In this document: piece after piece, positions 38,415 through 47,244 of the stretch
How the letters are laid out: every line of letters starts with the position of its first letter
How positions within the stretch are numbered: the stretch's first letter is position 1
Assembly (NCBI RefSeq): GCF_900240295.1
Contig: NZ_OEQB01000003.1
Location: 1 to 64,000 of the forward strand
DNA length: 64,000 nt
Direction: 5' to 3'
DNA from: Megasphaera vaginalis (ex Bordigoni et al. 2020)
GTDB taxonomy: Bacteria > Bacillota > Negativicutes > Veillonellales > Megasphaeraceae
Program-made: the position numbers and the translations under genes
The notes under the pieces: generated by a model
Told to the model about the DNA's origin: nothing
The model's database searches: none
The model's input: only the letters and a program-made list of their open reading frames with translations

Positions 38415-39048
38415 ATTACTGACGCAAGGCATAGAAGAAACGGTATTCATGGTTTGTGTAGCGACGTTCATCGGCTCTTTGATCGGCATCCCTCTCGGCG
38501 TCACCTTGGTCACTTCATCGAAAGGCCATATTCTGGAAAACAGTTTCATCAATCGTATTCTCGGCACTGTCGTCAATATTGTCCGTTCCGTGCCGTTTAT
38601 TATTCTCATGGTCGCCATCATCCCGTTGACCCGTATTATTGCCGGCACTTCAATCGGCACGTTAGCAGCCTGTGTCCCGCTGACGATCGTCGCAATTCCT
38701 TTTCTCAGCCGCCTCGTCGAAACCTCGATCCGCGACGTCGACTTCGGACTCATTGAAGCGGCGCAATCCATGGGGGCCACACCCTTTCAGATCATCTGTA
38801 AGGTACTCTTGCCGGAAGCGCTGCCGACAATTATTAACAATGTTACCGTCCTCATCGTCAATCTCATCGGCGCATCGGCAATGGCCGGTGCCATCGGCGG
38901 CGGCGGACTCGGCGACATCGCCATTCGTTACGGCTATCAGCGGTTCCGCGCCGACGTCATGCTGGCGACGATCATCATCCTCATTATCGGTGTAAATCTG
39001 ATTCAAAGCGGCGGGGATTGGATTTCCCGGAAAAAGAATAAACGCTGA
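38395..39048 (+). CDS. metI: Methionine ABC transporter, permease
   Basis: A 217-residue inner-membrane permease with about five spans. The ATPase-contact motif is EAAQSMGATPFQI, followed by LPEALPTI. Its ATG lies within the end of metN, so translation is coupled. The gene for the substrate-binding lipoprotein MetQ, usually next in line, is absent; the next gene is an unrelated exporter on the other strand. Confidence 0.94.
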   Translation: MSPEIIKLLTQGIEETVFMVCVATFIGSLIGIPLGVTLVTSSKGHILENSFINRILGTVVNIVRSVPFIILMVAIIPLTRIIAGTSIGTLAACVPLTIVAIPFLSRLVETSIRDVDFGLIEAAQSMGATPFQIICKVLLPEALPTIINNVTVLIVNLIGASAMAGAIGGGGLGDIAIRYGYQRFRADVMLATIIILIIGVNLIQSGGDWISRKKNKR

Positions 39049-39060
39049 ACATATGCGCCG

Positions 39061-39094
39061 AAGGCACCGTATCATTGCATACGGTGCCTTCTTA
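39061..39094 (+). terminator. Terminator of metNI
   Basis: Perfect 12-bp stem AAGGCACCGTAT/ATACGGTGCCTT; the T tract is short, so strength is uncertain. Confidence 0.7.
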
Positions 39095-39168
39095 ATGGGT
39101 AAACGATATAACTATGTAGACCATGCGTGTTATTTTTCGGCAGCCGCTGCCGCAATCATTGCGACAGG

Positions 39169-40074
39169 CTATTGCCCATCCCGCACCTTTTTCGGAAAAA
39201 GAATCCGCTCAATAGGGCCGGCCATCGTACAGCCGATCAGTATCAACAGCAAACCGATAACGGCGCCGCACGTAATCGGCTCGGATAAAATCACGGCAGA
39301 GAGAACAAGAGCAATAACGGGTTTGAGGAAGAACGCAAACGACGCATTCGACGGCCCAGTCAGTTCGATGGCCTTCATGAAGCACAGATAGCCGAAACCG
39401 GTAACGACAAGGGAACAATATAAAAGTGACCAGATCGTCTGTGAATTAATTCCGCCAAAAACAGGATCGCCGTGAATGTGCAAGAAAACCAACAAAAAGG
39501 CGCATCCAATAAGAAAGCTGAAGGCGTTTTCCACGTTGCCGCCCAATTTTTCGATACGCAATTTGCCGAGAGTCGTGTATAAAGCGAATACTACGGCGGC
39601 GGCAGCAGAAACGCAGAGTCCGAAATTGCCGCTCCTCACGATGGCGACAGGATCGGCGACAATGATCAGTCCTGCCAAACTGAGCACAAGGGTAATCGCC
39701 TTTCTCCTCGTAAAGGCTTCATGAATGATAAAATAAGAAAAGATCATGACAAAAACCGGGTTGCTGGAGAAGACGATGGCCGCCAACCCTGCATTGGCCA
39801 TGTTGACGCCGATTTGAAACAGGATCATGCTGAAGCAAACATTTACCAGTCCCAAAACGGCCAGATACATCCAGTCCCCCTTATTCAGGCGAATGCCTCG
39901 CTGCCGCACATCGCGCACAGCAAGCGGCAAAAGCAGCAACCCGCCGACAAGAAAGCGAAGAAAAGTCAGCTGAAAAGGCGTAAACGCCGTTCCTGCGATT
40001 TTTAGCGCTATTTCCATCGTCCCAAAGGCTATGGCTGTCAAGACGATGCAAAGGATACCTGTTTTTGATGACAT
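39169..40074 (-). CDS. EamA/DMT family transporter
   Basis: A 301-residue membrane protein with ten predicted spans formed by two EamA repeats, typical of metabolite exporters. The repeat motif FxRFLxGGLLLLP and the second-half GFGYLCFMKAIELT and LKPVIALVLSAVIL are visible. AGGAGG precedes the ATG at 40074; a longer reading to 40182 is not supported. It has its own promoter (40108-40136). The substrate cannot be inferred, although metNI lies convergent to it. Confidence 0.85.
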   Translation of the reverse strand: MSSKTGILCIVLTAIAFGTMEIALKIAGTAFTPFQLTFLRFLVGGLLLLPLAVRDVRQRGIRLNKGDWMYLAVLGLVNVCFSMILFQIGVNMANAGLAAIVFSSNPVFVMIFSYFIIHEAFTRRKAITLVLSLAGLIIVADPVAIVRSGNFGLCVSAAAAVVFALYTTLGKLRIEKLGGNVENAFSFLIGCAFLLVFLHIHGDPVFGGINSQTIWSLLYCSLVVTGFGYLCFMKAIELTGPSNASFAFFLKPVIALVLSAVILSEPITCGAVIGLLLILIGCTMAGPIERILFPKKVRDGQ

Positions 40075-40107
40075 TTTGCATACCTCCTGTTTTCCAATAC
40101 GCTTTAC

Positions 40108-40136
40108 AGTATACGCCAACGACTGTTGAACTGCAA
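40108..40136 (-). promoter_or_regulatory. Promoter of the EamA gene
   Basis: Minus strand TTGCAG (40131-40136), 17-base spacer, TATACT (40108-40113). Confidence 0.7.
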
Positions 40137-40319
40137 CCGTCAGTTTTTCCTCTACTGTCGTCACCCTGTTTTTTAAGAACAAAATTCATTTATTGCTATA
40201 AGCGCCAACACAAAACCTTGCGTGCAACTGCCCTTTTCCCGTCGCTGCCGACGGTTCCCCTCTCCATGACCGGAGAAAATGTTTACGTCACCACGACGAA
40301 AACAGACGCCCCAATTAAC

Positions 40320-40350
40320 AAAAAAACGGCCTCTCCATAAGGAAAGACCG
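40320..40350 (-). terminator. Terminator of the tRNA operon
   Basis: Minus-strand stem CGGTCTTTCC/GGAGAGGCCG (two G-T pairs) and a run of T, after tRNA-Arg. Confidence 0.85.
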
Positions 40351-40362
40351 CTTGTATGCTGA

Positions 40363-40439
40363 TGGTGACCCAGTAGGGATTCGAACCCTAGACCCACAGC
40401 TTAGAAGGCTGTTGCTCTATCCAGCTGAGCTACTGAGTC
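40363..40439 (-). tRNA. tRNA-Arg (anticodon TCT)
   Basis: Acceptor GACTCAG/CTGGGTC, D arm GCTC/GAGC, anticodon loop CTTCTAA, T arm with TTCGAAT, and encoded CCA. Confidence 0.96.
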
Positions 40440-40462
40440 AAAGACGAGGTTGTAATAAAAAA

Positions 40463-40536
40463 TGGAGCGGGTGATGGGAATCGAACCCACGTAACCAGCT
40501 TGGAAGGCTGGCGCTCTACCATTGAGCTACACCCGC
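40463..40536 (-). tRNA. tRNA-Gly (anticodon TCC)
   Basis: Acceptor GCGGGTG/CACCCGC, anticodon loop CTTCCAA, T loop TTCGATT, encoded CCA. Confidence 0.96.
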
Positions 40537-40545
40537 ATGCGACAG

Positions 40546-40622
40546 TGGTCGGAGCAGCAGGATTTGAACCTGCGACCCCCTGGTCCCAAGCCAGGTGCGC
40601 TACCAAACTGCGCTATGCCCCG
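40546..40622 (-). tRNA. tRNA-Pro (anticodon TGG)
   Basis: Acceptor CGGGGCA/TGCTCCG, anticodon loop CTTGGGA, T loop TTCAAAT, encoded CCA. First tRNA of the three-gene operon. Confidence 0.96.
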
Positions 40623-40634
40623 TCAACGGTATAA

Positions 40635-40663
40635 ATTATACCAACGTCATCACTGTTTGTCAA
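40635..40663 (-). promoter_or_regulatory. Promoter of the tRNA-Pro-Gly-Arg operon
   Basis: Full consensus on the minus strand: TTGACA (40658-40663), 17-base spacer, TATAAT (40635-40640). Confidence 0.92.
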
Positions 40664-40680
40664 CTGAGAAAAGTGCTTTT

Positions 40681-41457
40681 TTAACGAATTGACGGCATGT
40701 TACGGCCGTTAAAAATTTCGATCATTTCCTGCCGCAGCTGTTGCCTGATCAGCCTGCGGTCTTTTTCCGTCAACGCATCGGCTGTCGTGTTGAACAGGTA
40801 GTTATTTAAGTCAAATTCATTCAAGATCATCTTCGTATGAAAGATATGTTCCTGGTAAACATTGACATCTACCATATTGTAACGATTGCGCGTCTTCGGC
40901 GCAATATAATTCTGAATAGAATTAATGCGGTGATCAATAAATAACTTTTTCCCCGTCAGATCACGTGTAAACCCGCGGACACGATAATCAAGGGTAACGA
41001 TATCAGAGTCAAAGCTGTCGAGGAGAAAATTCAATGCATTGAGGGGCGATATGCGACCGCAGGTGGATACATCTATATCGGCACGGAAGGTCGTCACGCC
41101 TTTTTGCGGATGGCTTTCGGGATAAGTATGCACCGTCAAATGACTTTTATCGAGATGACAGACGACATCGGCATCACTTTCTTTCATTTCTTCTTCAGAA
41201 ATAAGTATTGTGACGCTGGCTCCCTGCGGATCATAATCCTGACTGGCAATGTTCAAAATATTTGCGCCGATAATGGAAGCAACTTGCTTCAATATTTCCG
41301 TCAAGCGCTGTGCATTGTATTCTTCGTCAATATATTCAATGTAATGCCGCCGCGCTTCTTCCGTATCGGCGTAACAAATATCATAAATATTGAAACTCAA
41401 CGTTTTCGTCAAATTATTAAAACCATAGAGCTTTAGTTTATTCTTTTTCACTGTCAT
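40681..41457 (-). CDS. speD: S-adenosylmethionine decarboxylase proenzyme
   Basis: A 258-residue pyruvoyl enzyme of the E. coli type that supplies aminopropyl groups for spermidine. Self-cleavage is expected before the Ser of [15 protein letters not shown], and the catalytic Cys is in [14 protein letters not shown]. It ends the operon that begins with the thioesterase gene. No spermidine synthase gene is in the window. No terminator is obvious before the tRNA promoter. Confidence 0.94.
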   Translation of the reverse strand: MTVKKNKLKLYGFNNLTKTLSFNIYDICYADTEEARRHYIEYIDEEYNAQRLTEILKQVASIIGANILNIASQDYDPQGASVTILISEEEMKESDADVVCHLDKSHLTVHTYPESHPQKGVTTFRADIDVSTCGRISPLNALNFLLDSFDSDIVTLDYRVRGFTRDLTGKKLFIDHRINSIQNYIAPKTRNRYNMVDVNVYQEHIFHTKMILNEFDLNNYLFNTTADALTEKDRRLIRQQLRQEMIEIFNGRNMPSIR

Positions 41458-41484
41458 CGTAACATCGTACCTCTGCCAATAGGA

Positions 41485-41976
41485 TCAAATTTCATAAAAT
41501 CGGATATCTTTCAAGATACCGTCTGCACAAAGGGCAACGGCGAAGGTGCCGCGACATCCGTCGCGCGGCAATGCGACACTCCCGGGATTGACGAGCGTTA
41601 TGCCGTGCTGTTCAGTCATGAACCGCCGATGGGTATGACCGAAAACTACTAACAAAGCTTTTTTCTCTTCTCCTAAGGCCAACAGTCCTTTCATTCGCTC
41701 CGCACCGTACCACTGATGGCCATGAACGGCAACGATGGGCACATCGCCGAAGGAAACGACGCCGTACTCCGGAACCGACGCCGGCGCCAAGTAATCATTA
41801 TTGCCGCGGACAACATAGACCGGACGGTCCGTATAAACAGCCAGATCGTCTGCGTCTTCACAGTAATCCCCGCAATGGATCCAAGCGTCAACAGCAGGCA
41901 CTGCTGCCGTCATTTTTTCCAGTGCCGCAAAATGTCCGTGACTGTCACTTACCAAGCCGACCCGAATGTCATTCAT
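41485..41976 (-). CDS. Metallophosphoesterase, YfcE/MJ0936 family
   Basis: A 163-residue phosphodiesterase with all metal-site motifs: SDSHGH, HCGDYCED, RGNND, VHGH and GHTHRRF, and the NPGSVALPR loop. YfcE-type enzymes hydrolyse phosphodiesters; the natural substrate is unknown. Its start overlaps the end of the rdgB-type gene by eight bases, a common pairing across Firmicutes. Confidence 0.92.
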   Translation of the reverse strand: MNDIRVGLVSDSHGHFAALEKMTAAVPAVDAWIHCGDYCEDADDLAVYTDRPVYVVRGNNDYLAPASVPEYGVVSFGDVPIVAVHGHQWYGAERMKGLLALGEEKKALLVVFGHTHRRFMTEQHGITLVNPGSVALPRDGCRGTFAVALCADGILKDIRFYEI

Positions 41977-42571
41977 GACTCAGGCGGTCCGCCAATTGCC
42001 GCAGCGCCCGGCCGCGATGACTGATCTGATTTTTTTCTGCCAAGGACAGTTCCGCCATCGTTTTTCCTAATTGGGGAAGATAAAACAAGGGATCATAACC
42101 GAAACCGCCGGCGCCGGCATAAACGTCACGCACGATGCCATCGCACCGTCCTTCCGCCGTTTCTTTGCTGCCGTCAGGACGGATCAGAACGAGAACGCAG
42201 GCATACGAAGCAGTCCGCTTCTCGTAAGGAACATGGGCCAATTCGCGAATCAACTTCCGGTTGTTTTTTTCATCATCGCAGTCTTCTCCGGCATATCGGG
42301 CCGAAAAAACACCGGGCCTGCCGTCCAATGCATCGACGATAAGTCCCGAGTCGTCAGCCAGACAAGGCAATCCCGTATGTTTCATATAATAAGCCGCCTT
42401 AAGCGATGCATTCTCCATAAATGTCAGTCCCGTTTCTTCCGGCTCAGCCAGCGACGGCATGAGCTCCCGGACAGAAAGGACACGATATCCCAGCGGTTCC
42501 AGCACACTTCGAAACTCTCTGATTTTGCCGTCATTATGTGTCGCCATGACGATCGTAGCCGTCCCTTTCAT
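41969..42571 (-). CDS. rdgB: XTP/dITP diphosphatase
   Basis: A 200-residue house-cleaning enzyme that hydrolyses deaminated purine nucleoside triphosphates. Motifs: MATHNDGKIREF, EETGLTFMENASLKA, DDSGLIVDAL, GFGYDPLFYLP and HRGRAL. Its ATG overlaps the stop of the preceding gene as ATGA. Length is normal. Confidence 0.95.
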   Translation of the reverse strand: MKGTATIVMATHNDGKIREFRSVLEPLGYRVLSVRELMPSLAEPEETGLTFMENASLKAAYYMKHTGLPCLADDSGLIVDALDGRPGVFSARYAGEDCDDEKNNRKLIRELAHVPYEKRTASYACVLVLIRPDGSKETAEGRCDGIVRDVYAGAGGFGYDPLFYLPQLGKTMAELSLAEKNQISHRGRALRQLADRLSHE

Positions 42572-43236
42572 GCATCCGCCCCGGCAGCCTTTTTCGCAAC
42601 GGCCGCATAATTTTTGATAATAACGATCGGCGTCTTCTGCGAAGCGTTGCCGAAGGGATTATCAATCAGGATCCTGGCGATCTCATTCGGATCCAATCCC
42701 TTGGAATGTCCGAGCACGGCGGACCGCTTCAAATCGTTAACGTCAGCCACACAAGCCCCGTAACAACCTAACCGCTCCTTGATCCGTTCCGCCACCGTAT
42801 CCGGTTCGGCAGGACCATAAACGATACATTTGTCGAAAGGAGGCATCGTGCCGGTAACGTCATCAGTCAGCGACGCCTGCCGGCAGAGCTTGTACCACAC
42901 GCCGTTCTTACCGAAAAGTTTGGCAATAAAGCCGATGATAAAGCAAACAAGCATTTTCCATTCACCCTCAAGCTCCATTGCCGCCTGCATGCCGTACAGG
43001 CTGGCCATACTTCCTTCACCGGGAACAAAACGACGCATAAGCCGGGCCTGCCAGGACGGCGTCAATTCTTCTGGCCGCGTATAACGGCGTTGCGTAATAG
43101 CCACGACGCTTTCGGCCGTACAAATAATATCATCGGGCCCGACCAGTTCCCGCGCATAAGACTCGATGACATCCACAATATCATCTTTATCTGTCAGAAT
43201 GCGCGTTTTTACCGGGATTAATTCCAAATTTGCCAT
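42568..43236 (-). CDS. CofE-like F420-0:gamma-glutamyl ligase family protein
   Basis: A 222-residue protein with features of the CofE ligase family: IPVKTRILTDKDDI at the start, ESVVAITQ, the central VYGPAEPDTVAERIKE and ADVNDLKRSAVLGHSKGLD. True CofE adds glutamate to coenzyme F420, which Negativicutes are not known to make, so the substrate here is probably different. It has an insertion with a hydrophobic stretch (CFIIGFIAKLFG). AGGAGG precedes the ATG. Translationally coupled to rdgB. Confidence 0.75.
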   Translation of the reverse strand: MANLELIPVKTRILTDKDDIVDVIESYARELVGPDDIICTAESVVAITQRRYTRPEELTPSWQARLMRRFVPGEGSMASLYGMQAAMELEGEWKMLVCFIIGFIAKLFGKNGVWYKLCRQASLTDDVTGTMPPFDKCIVYGPAEPDTVAERIKERLGCYGACVADVNDLKRSAVLGHSKGLDPNEIARILIDNPFGNASQKTPIVIIKNYAAVAKKAAGADA

Positions 43237-43249
43237 GTCACATTACCTC

Positions 43250-43792
43250 CTACGCATTTTCCAATGCACGTTTTACTTCCGATGCTTTCAGCGTAATGCG
43301 GGCTTTGTGAATGAACCATTCGCTGCGCGCCACGACTTGGTAGACCAGATCAATAGCCATGTCGGGAAACGTCTGCAAATCCTCGCGAATCGTACGATTT
43401 TTGCTGATCAGCGTGACGGTCACGCGAAGATTGCCGCCCTTGCCGGGATAATAGATGACCGACTCCCAATATCCGTCGTCCCGCTCCGCATCTTTATTCG
43501 CCAATTGTGCCTGCACGACGCACTTGTCAAATTGTTCACGCGGCAACAACGTCCGGGGATAAAAATCCATAATCGTTCCTAATTGTTTACCGCCGTTGCG
43601 AAAAGGGACTTCCGTTTCGAAAACGGCTGTATCTCCCGTCAGGCTGATAAGGGCAAACGGTTTGCGATGGCGCGCTTCAATGACGAAATGCGCGTCGCCC
43701 TGATGCCAGGCATAGATGCGGAAAAGGATATACAGCAATGCGCCGATACCGATGAGAGCTATGACAATGTTCAAAATAAGATACAGCAACAC
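43250..43792 (-). CDS. Hypothetical membrane-anchored protein, 180 aa
   Basis: One N-terminal membrane helix (about residues 2-26) followed by a soluble, beta-rich domain of about 150 residues with alternating charged strands. I do not recognise the family. The start is GTG preceded by AAGGAG. It lies between murI and the CofE-like gene with short gaps, so it belongs to the operon; an envelope role is possible but not shown. Confidence 0.75.
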   Translation of the reverse strand: MLLYLILNIVIALIGIGALLYILFRIYAWHQGDAHFVIEARHRKPFALISLTGDTAVFETEVPFRNGGKQLGTIMDFYPRTLLPREQFDKCVVQAQLANKDAERDDGYWESVIYYPGKGGNLRVTVTLISKNRTIREDLQTFPDMAIDLVYQVVARSEWFIHKARITLKASEVKRALENA

Positions 43793-43820
43793 GAGGCAGG
43801 ACTCCTTTGTGATGAATACA

Positions 43821-44639
43821 TCAGGTCAATGAAATTTCTTCTACTGTAAACTTGTGGGGCGGAATCAGATGGGCCGCACTGTTGCCGCCGCGCTCCGCTT
43901 CGGCGGTGAAATAAAGATGCAAGGCTCCCTCTTTGCCGTCTTGTTTCAGCAAATCGTCCTTTTTCAGGACATCCAGGGTCTGCAGAGCCATTTCATGAGC
44001 CGGGTCGACAAAGACAACGGCATCGCCGCAAAGCGATTCAAACAGATTTTGAATAAAAGGGAAATGGGTGCAGCCGAAAATAGCCGTATCGGCGCCGGCG
44101 GCCAGAACGGGAGCTGTGTATTCTTTGAGCGCGTCCATAATCTCCGGACCGGAAACGATTCCCCGCTCGATCAAACCGGCAAGAGGCGGACACGGCTGTT
44201 CGATAATCGTCAGCGTCGGATCGACAGCGGCGGCTTCCCGACGATGAATGTGCTTGCCGATCGTCAACGGCGTTGCAAATACGCCGATCCGTTTCTTTAA
44301 GCTGATCTCTTTCGCCGTTTGAATACCGCGGCTCATCCCGATCAACGGAAACGGTACCGTCTTGACAACAGTATCATAGGCTACGGCCGTCGCCGTATTA
44401 CACCCCATGGCAACGAGTTTTACCCCTTTTTTCTCCATGAAATGAAGGATCTGCCGCGTATAGGCAATGACCTCCGCAGCCGTCCTGGTTCCGTAAGGAT
44501 TCCGCTTCGTATCCCCCAAATAAATGATATTTTCATAGGGCAACAGGGTCCGCAGCTTATTGACAACCGTCAAACCGCCGATGCCGGAATCGAAGACACC
44601 GATGGGCCGTTCCTTTCTATCCAACGGACATGCCTCCAT
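43821..44639 (-). CDS. murI: Glutamate racemase
   Basis: A 272-residue enzyme that makes D-glutamate for peptidoglycan. The two catalytic cysteines lie in GCNTATA and GCTHFPF, and the N-terminal IGVFDSGIGGLTV carries the acid residue. The start at 44639 overlaps the thioesterase gene by 23 bases; a longer reading to 44816 is rejected because it lies inside that gene in another frame. Confidence 0.95.
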   Translation of the reverse strand: MEACPLDRKERPIGVFDSGIGGLTVVNKLRTLLPYENIIYLGDTKRNPYGTRTAAEVIAYTRQILHFMEKKGVKLVAMGCNTATAVAYDTVVKTVPFPLIGMSRGIQTAKEISLKKRIGVFATPLTIGKHIHRREAAAVDPTLTIIEQPCPPLAGLIERGIVSGPEIMDALKEYTAPVLAAGADTAIFGCTHFPFIQNLFESLCGDAVVFVDPAHEMALQTLDVLKKDDLLKQDGKEGALHLYFTAEAERGGNSAAHLIPPHKFTVEEISLT

Positions 44640-45063
44640 TACCTGCCGCTTTTTTGTCCTCTTCATACATGCTCTGGAAGCGCCGGAAATCGCTGTCAGA
44701 AAGGCGCGCAATCTTGCCGCTCGCCTGATGTGTAAAGACATTCTGTGTCGTTCCTTCGGCCAAAACCGTATCGTCATAGTCGCGAATAAGGCGGTAGGAG
44801 AAAACGACCTGCGCACGGGACAACTTGATCAGTCTGGTTTCGATACGGATGACGTCGGCAAATCGGATCGGAACGAGATAGTTGCAAGAAACACTTTTTA
44901 TAGGAAAGACAATTCCTTCATCCATCAATTTGAACAGATCGACGCCGGCCGCTTCAAAGTAAGCGCACCGGCCGCATTCAAACCACCGGATATGATTGGA
45001 ATGATGGGCTACACCCATCAGATCCGTTTCGTAAAAACGAACCTTTTCTGTAATGGTGACCAT
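44617..45063 (-). CDS. Acyl-CoA thioesterase, 4HBT hot-dog family
   Basis: A 148-residue single hot-dog domain. The active-site region is ETDLMGVAHHSNHIRWFE, with the catalytic Asp in ETD. Similar to YbgC/FadM-type thioesterases that cleave short or medium acyl-CoAs; exact substrate unknown. GAGGAG precedes the ATG. First gene of the operon thioesterase-murI-43250 gene-CofE-like-rdgB-yfcE-speD, with a consensus promoter at 45099-45127. Confidence 0.9.
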   Translation of the reverse strand: MVTITEKVRFYETDLMGVAHHSNHIRWFECGRCAYFEAAGVDLFKLMDEGIVFPIKSVSCNYLVPIRFADVIRIETRLIKLSRAQVVFSYRLIRDYDDTVLAEGTTQNVFTHQASGKIARLSDSDFRRFQSMYEEDKKAAGNGGMSVG

Positions 45064-45098
45064 ACTACATAACTCCTCAAATAATTGACATTCATTTA

Positions 45099-45127
45099 AT
45101 TTTATGATGTTTAAAAGTGTTTGTCAA
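45099..45127 (-). promoter_or_regulatory. Promoter of the thioesterase-murI-rdgB-speD operon
   Basis: Minus strand TTGACA (45122-45127), 17-base spacer, TAAAAT (45099-45104). Confidence 0.85.
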
Positions 45128-45170
45128 TTTGATTGTTACTGCCGTTGCAGCGATAATCGAGAAAAGAAAA

Positions 45171-45214
45171 CAAAACAATTCCAACAGAACGCTGCCGCGC
45201 CCTGTTGGAATTGT
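45171..45214 (-). terminator. Terminator of the YkvA-type gene
   Basis: Minus-strand stem CAATTCCAACAG/CTGTTGGAATTG followed by a T-rich tail, nine bases after the stop. Confidence 0.85.
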
Positions 45215-45222
45215 CATATTAT

Positions 45223-45561
45223 TTACACCTTTGCAAAGGGAATTAAACGCTTTACCTTTTCCCGATGTTCCGGCTTGATATAGGTGCCGGCAAAACGCCA
45301 GGCTGCTGCCAGTACCGCGGCATCGTCAACCCAACCGAATCCTAAAATCGTATCCGGCAGAAAATCGAAAGGTAAAATCGCATAGCCGATCGCTCCCATG
45401 AGGACGAGCCTGACATAGTTCGGCGTGTCCTTATCCTGCATACAGTAATACGCCGCTAACAGCTTCGGCAAAAAATGAATCTTGTGACCTGCCGTACGCA
45501 GGAAAAGAATAAATTTTCCAGGTGTGTAAAAACGAGCAAAAAAGGTTAGCCATCTTACCAT
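45223..45561 (-). CDS. YkvA family protein (DUF1232)
   Basis: A 112-residue membrane protein with the DUF1232 signature around YAILPFDFLPDTILGFGWVDDAA. Function unknown across the family. AAGGTG precedes the ATG. It follows the DUF697-type gene by 18 bases and probably shares its transcript, ending at a clear terminator. Confidence 0.88.
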   Translation of the reverse strand: MVRWLTFFARFYTPGKFILFLRTAGHKIHFLPKLLAAYYCMQDKDTPNYVRLVLMGAIGYAILPFDFLPDTILGFGWVDDAAVLAAAWRFAGTYIKPEHREKVKRLIPFAKV

Positions 45562-45579
45562 ACAGTATCACCTTTTCAA

Positions 45580-46413
45580 TTACTCATCCAACGGAATTTT
45601 AGCATCTTCGACAGCTGCGCGAACCTGTTCTTCGACAGATTTTTCTTCGGCGGCAACAGCCTTTTCCGCTTCCTCTTTTTCAGCAGTTGCGGCGGCGGCC
45701 TGCTCCTTTTCGGCAGCAACGTCCTCTACGAGCGTATCCCGATGCCGTACGTGCTGAATGGCTTCCTGTCCCTTCTCCTTCACTTCCATAACGACATCTT
45801 TGGCGGCATTGCCCCATTTCTTCATGTAATCGACCGTTTCATCGCCAAGGGGAATGTTTTTCAACGGATTGGCGCGAAGCCTGTCAACCTGTTCCCTTGC
45901 CTTGTCTTTCCATTCGGACATCATATCGGCATACGGCGCCATGTCCGTAGGCATGCCATCCTTCAACCAACGCTGCGTCACCCGTCCCAGGCTGTATGTA
46001 ATGCCGACGGCAACAGGCACTTGGATCGCGCTGAAAGGAATCAGGGTCGTTAAAAAATTGCCGGCCATGCGGCTGCCCATGGCGCCCAGAAACGCCAAAA
46101 CGGCACGCTCCGTCAACTTGACGTCATATTCTCTGGCAATACGACTGACCAAGTATACTTCATTAGCCATAAGCGCGACAGTCCCCAACAGCGGCGCAAT
46201 AACGATGGCTCCGGCACGGGCGGCAGCCCAGCGGCAGAGGGTCTCCACCTTGAGATCGACATCTGTCGTCGTCTTGTCTATCGTGTCCAAGACCGTCAGC
46301 GCCGTGCTCTGTTCGCCGGCATCCTGCGTCGTCTTCGCATTAGCCAGCTCTTCCTGCAATTTAGCGACTTCATCTTGCAATCGTTTCATTTCTTCCAATT
46401 CTGCTTCGGTCAT
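45580..46413 (-). CDS. DUF697-like membrane protein with charged coiled ends
   Basis: A 277-residue protein. The first 35 residues are a coiled coil (EAELEEMKRLQDEVAKLQEE). The middle (about 55-155) resembles DUF697: AAARAGAIVIAPLLGTVALMANEVYLVSRIA, here in pieces, with two or three hydrophobic helices and the YDVKLTERAVLAFL segment. The last 60 residues are an Ala/Glu/Lys-rich coil. DUF697 usually sits C-terminal to a GTPase; no GTPase domain is present here. The start at 46413 follows GGGGTGG by five bases; a GTG nine bases upstream is less likely. Confidence 0.7.
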   Translation of the reverse strand: MTEAELEEMKRLQDEVAKLQEELANAKTTQDAGEQSTALTVLDTIDKTTTDVDLKVETLCRWAAARAGAIVIAPLLGTVALMANEVYLVSRIAREYDVKLTERAVLAFLGAMGSRMAGNFLTTLIPFSAIQVPVAVGITYSLGRVTQRWLKDGMPTDMAPYADMMSEWKDKAREQVDRLRANPLKNIPLGDETVDYMKKWGNAAKDVVMEVKEKGQEAIQHVRHRDTLVEDVAAEKEQAAAATAEKEEAEKAVAAEEKSVEEQVRAAVEDAKIPLDE

Positions 46414-46486
46414 TTGAACCACCCCGTTTGTATGAACTAGAACATAGGTAAAGGTTTATCTGTGTTTATTATATTTTCCCATGTTT

Positions 46487-47227
46487 TCACCAGCTTGTCA
46501 AACCGCCGTCAACAGGCAGCGAAGCCGCTGTTATGAACGAAGCATCGTCACTGAGCAAAAAGGCGACGGCTTTTCCCACTTCAGCCGGTTCCGCCAAACG
46601 CAGCAGCGGATAATGCGAAGCCAGATCCGCTTCCGTCAAAGTCGGATCGGCAGCCAGTTGTCGTGCCAGGAGCGGTGTCCTGACATCACCGGGACAAACA
46701 CAGTTGACACGCACCTGATGCGGCGCTGCCTCCAGCGCCAACGAACGGGAAAAAGCCAAGACGGCGCCTTTTGTCGCGCAATAGAGCGAGCAGGCTACAT
46801 TTCCCTGCAGCGCCGCGTCACTGGCGACGGTAACGACAGCGCCGCCGCGCCGTTTCAAATACGGCAACGCGGCCCGGCAAAGATAAATGGTGCCGTAAAC
46901 GTTGACGGAAAACATGGACTGAATGTCTGCCGCCGTAAGAGATTCCAACAGTTTTTCATCATAAAAACCGGCCGCCGTCACCAAACCGTCCAGGCTGCCG
47001 AAGTGAGCCGCCGTCTCGTCGGCCAGGGCAGTGCAAACGGCCTCGTCCGTTATGTCACCGGCAAGAAACAGGACGCGGCTGCCGCCGCCAAGAAGGCGCA
47101 GCGCCGCTTCTCCCCGCTCCCGGTTCCTGCCGTTGAGCACAACCTGCCAATCCCGCCGCAGCAGTATCTCCGCCGCCGCCAAGCCGATGCCGGACGTACC
47201 GCCGCTGATAAGAACCGTTTTTCTCAT
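46487..47227 (-). CDS. Short-chain dehydrogenase/reductase
   Basis: A 246-residue NAD(P)-dependent oxidoreductase of the classical SDR type. Cofactor motif SGGTSGIGLAA, the ASDAAL region with the catalytic Ser, YCATKGAVLAF with catalytic Tyr and Lys, and GDVRTPLL. Substrate unknown. AAGGAG precedes the ATG. It follows the TSUP transporter gene by 17 bases. Confidence 0.9.
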   Translation of the reverse strand: MRKTVLISGGTSGIGLAAAEILLRRDWQVVLNGRNRERGEAALRLLGGGSRVLFLAGDITDEAVCTALADETAAHFGSLDGLVTAAGFYDEKLLESLTAADIQSMFSVNVYGTIYLCRAALPYLKRRGGAVVTVASDAALQGNVACSLYCATKGAVLAFSRSLALEAAPHQVRVNCVCPGDVRTPLLARQLAADPTLTEADLASHYPLLRLAEPAEVGKAVAFLLSDDASFITAASLPVDGGLTSW

Positions 47228-47244
47228 GCCCGCTCCTTTCCTTT

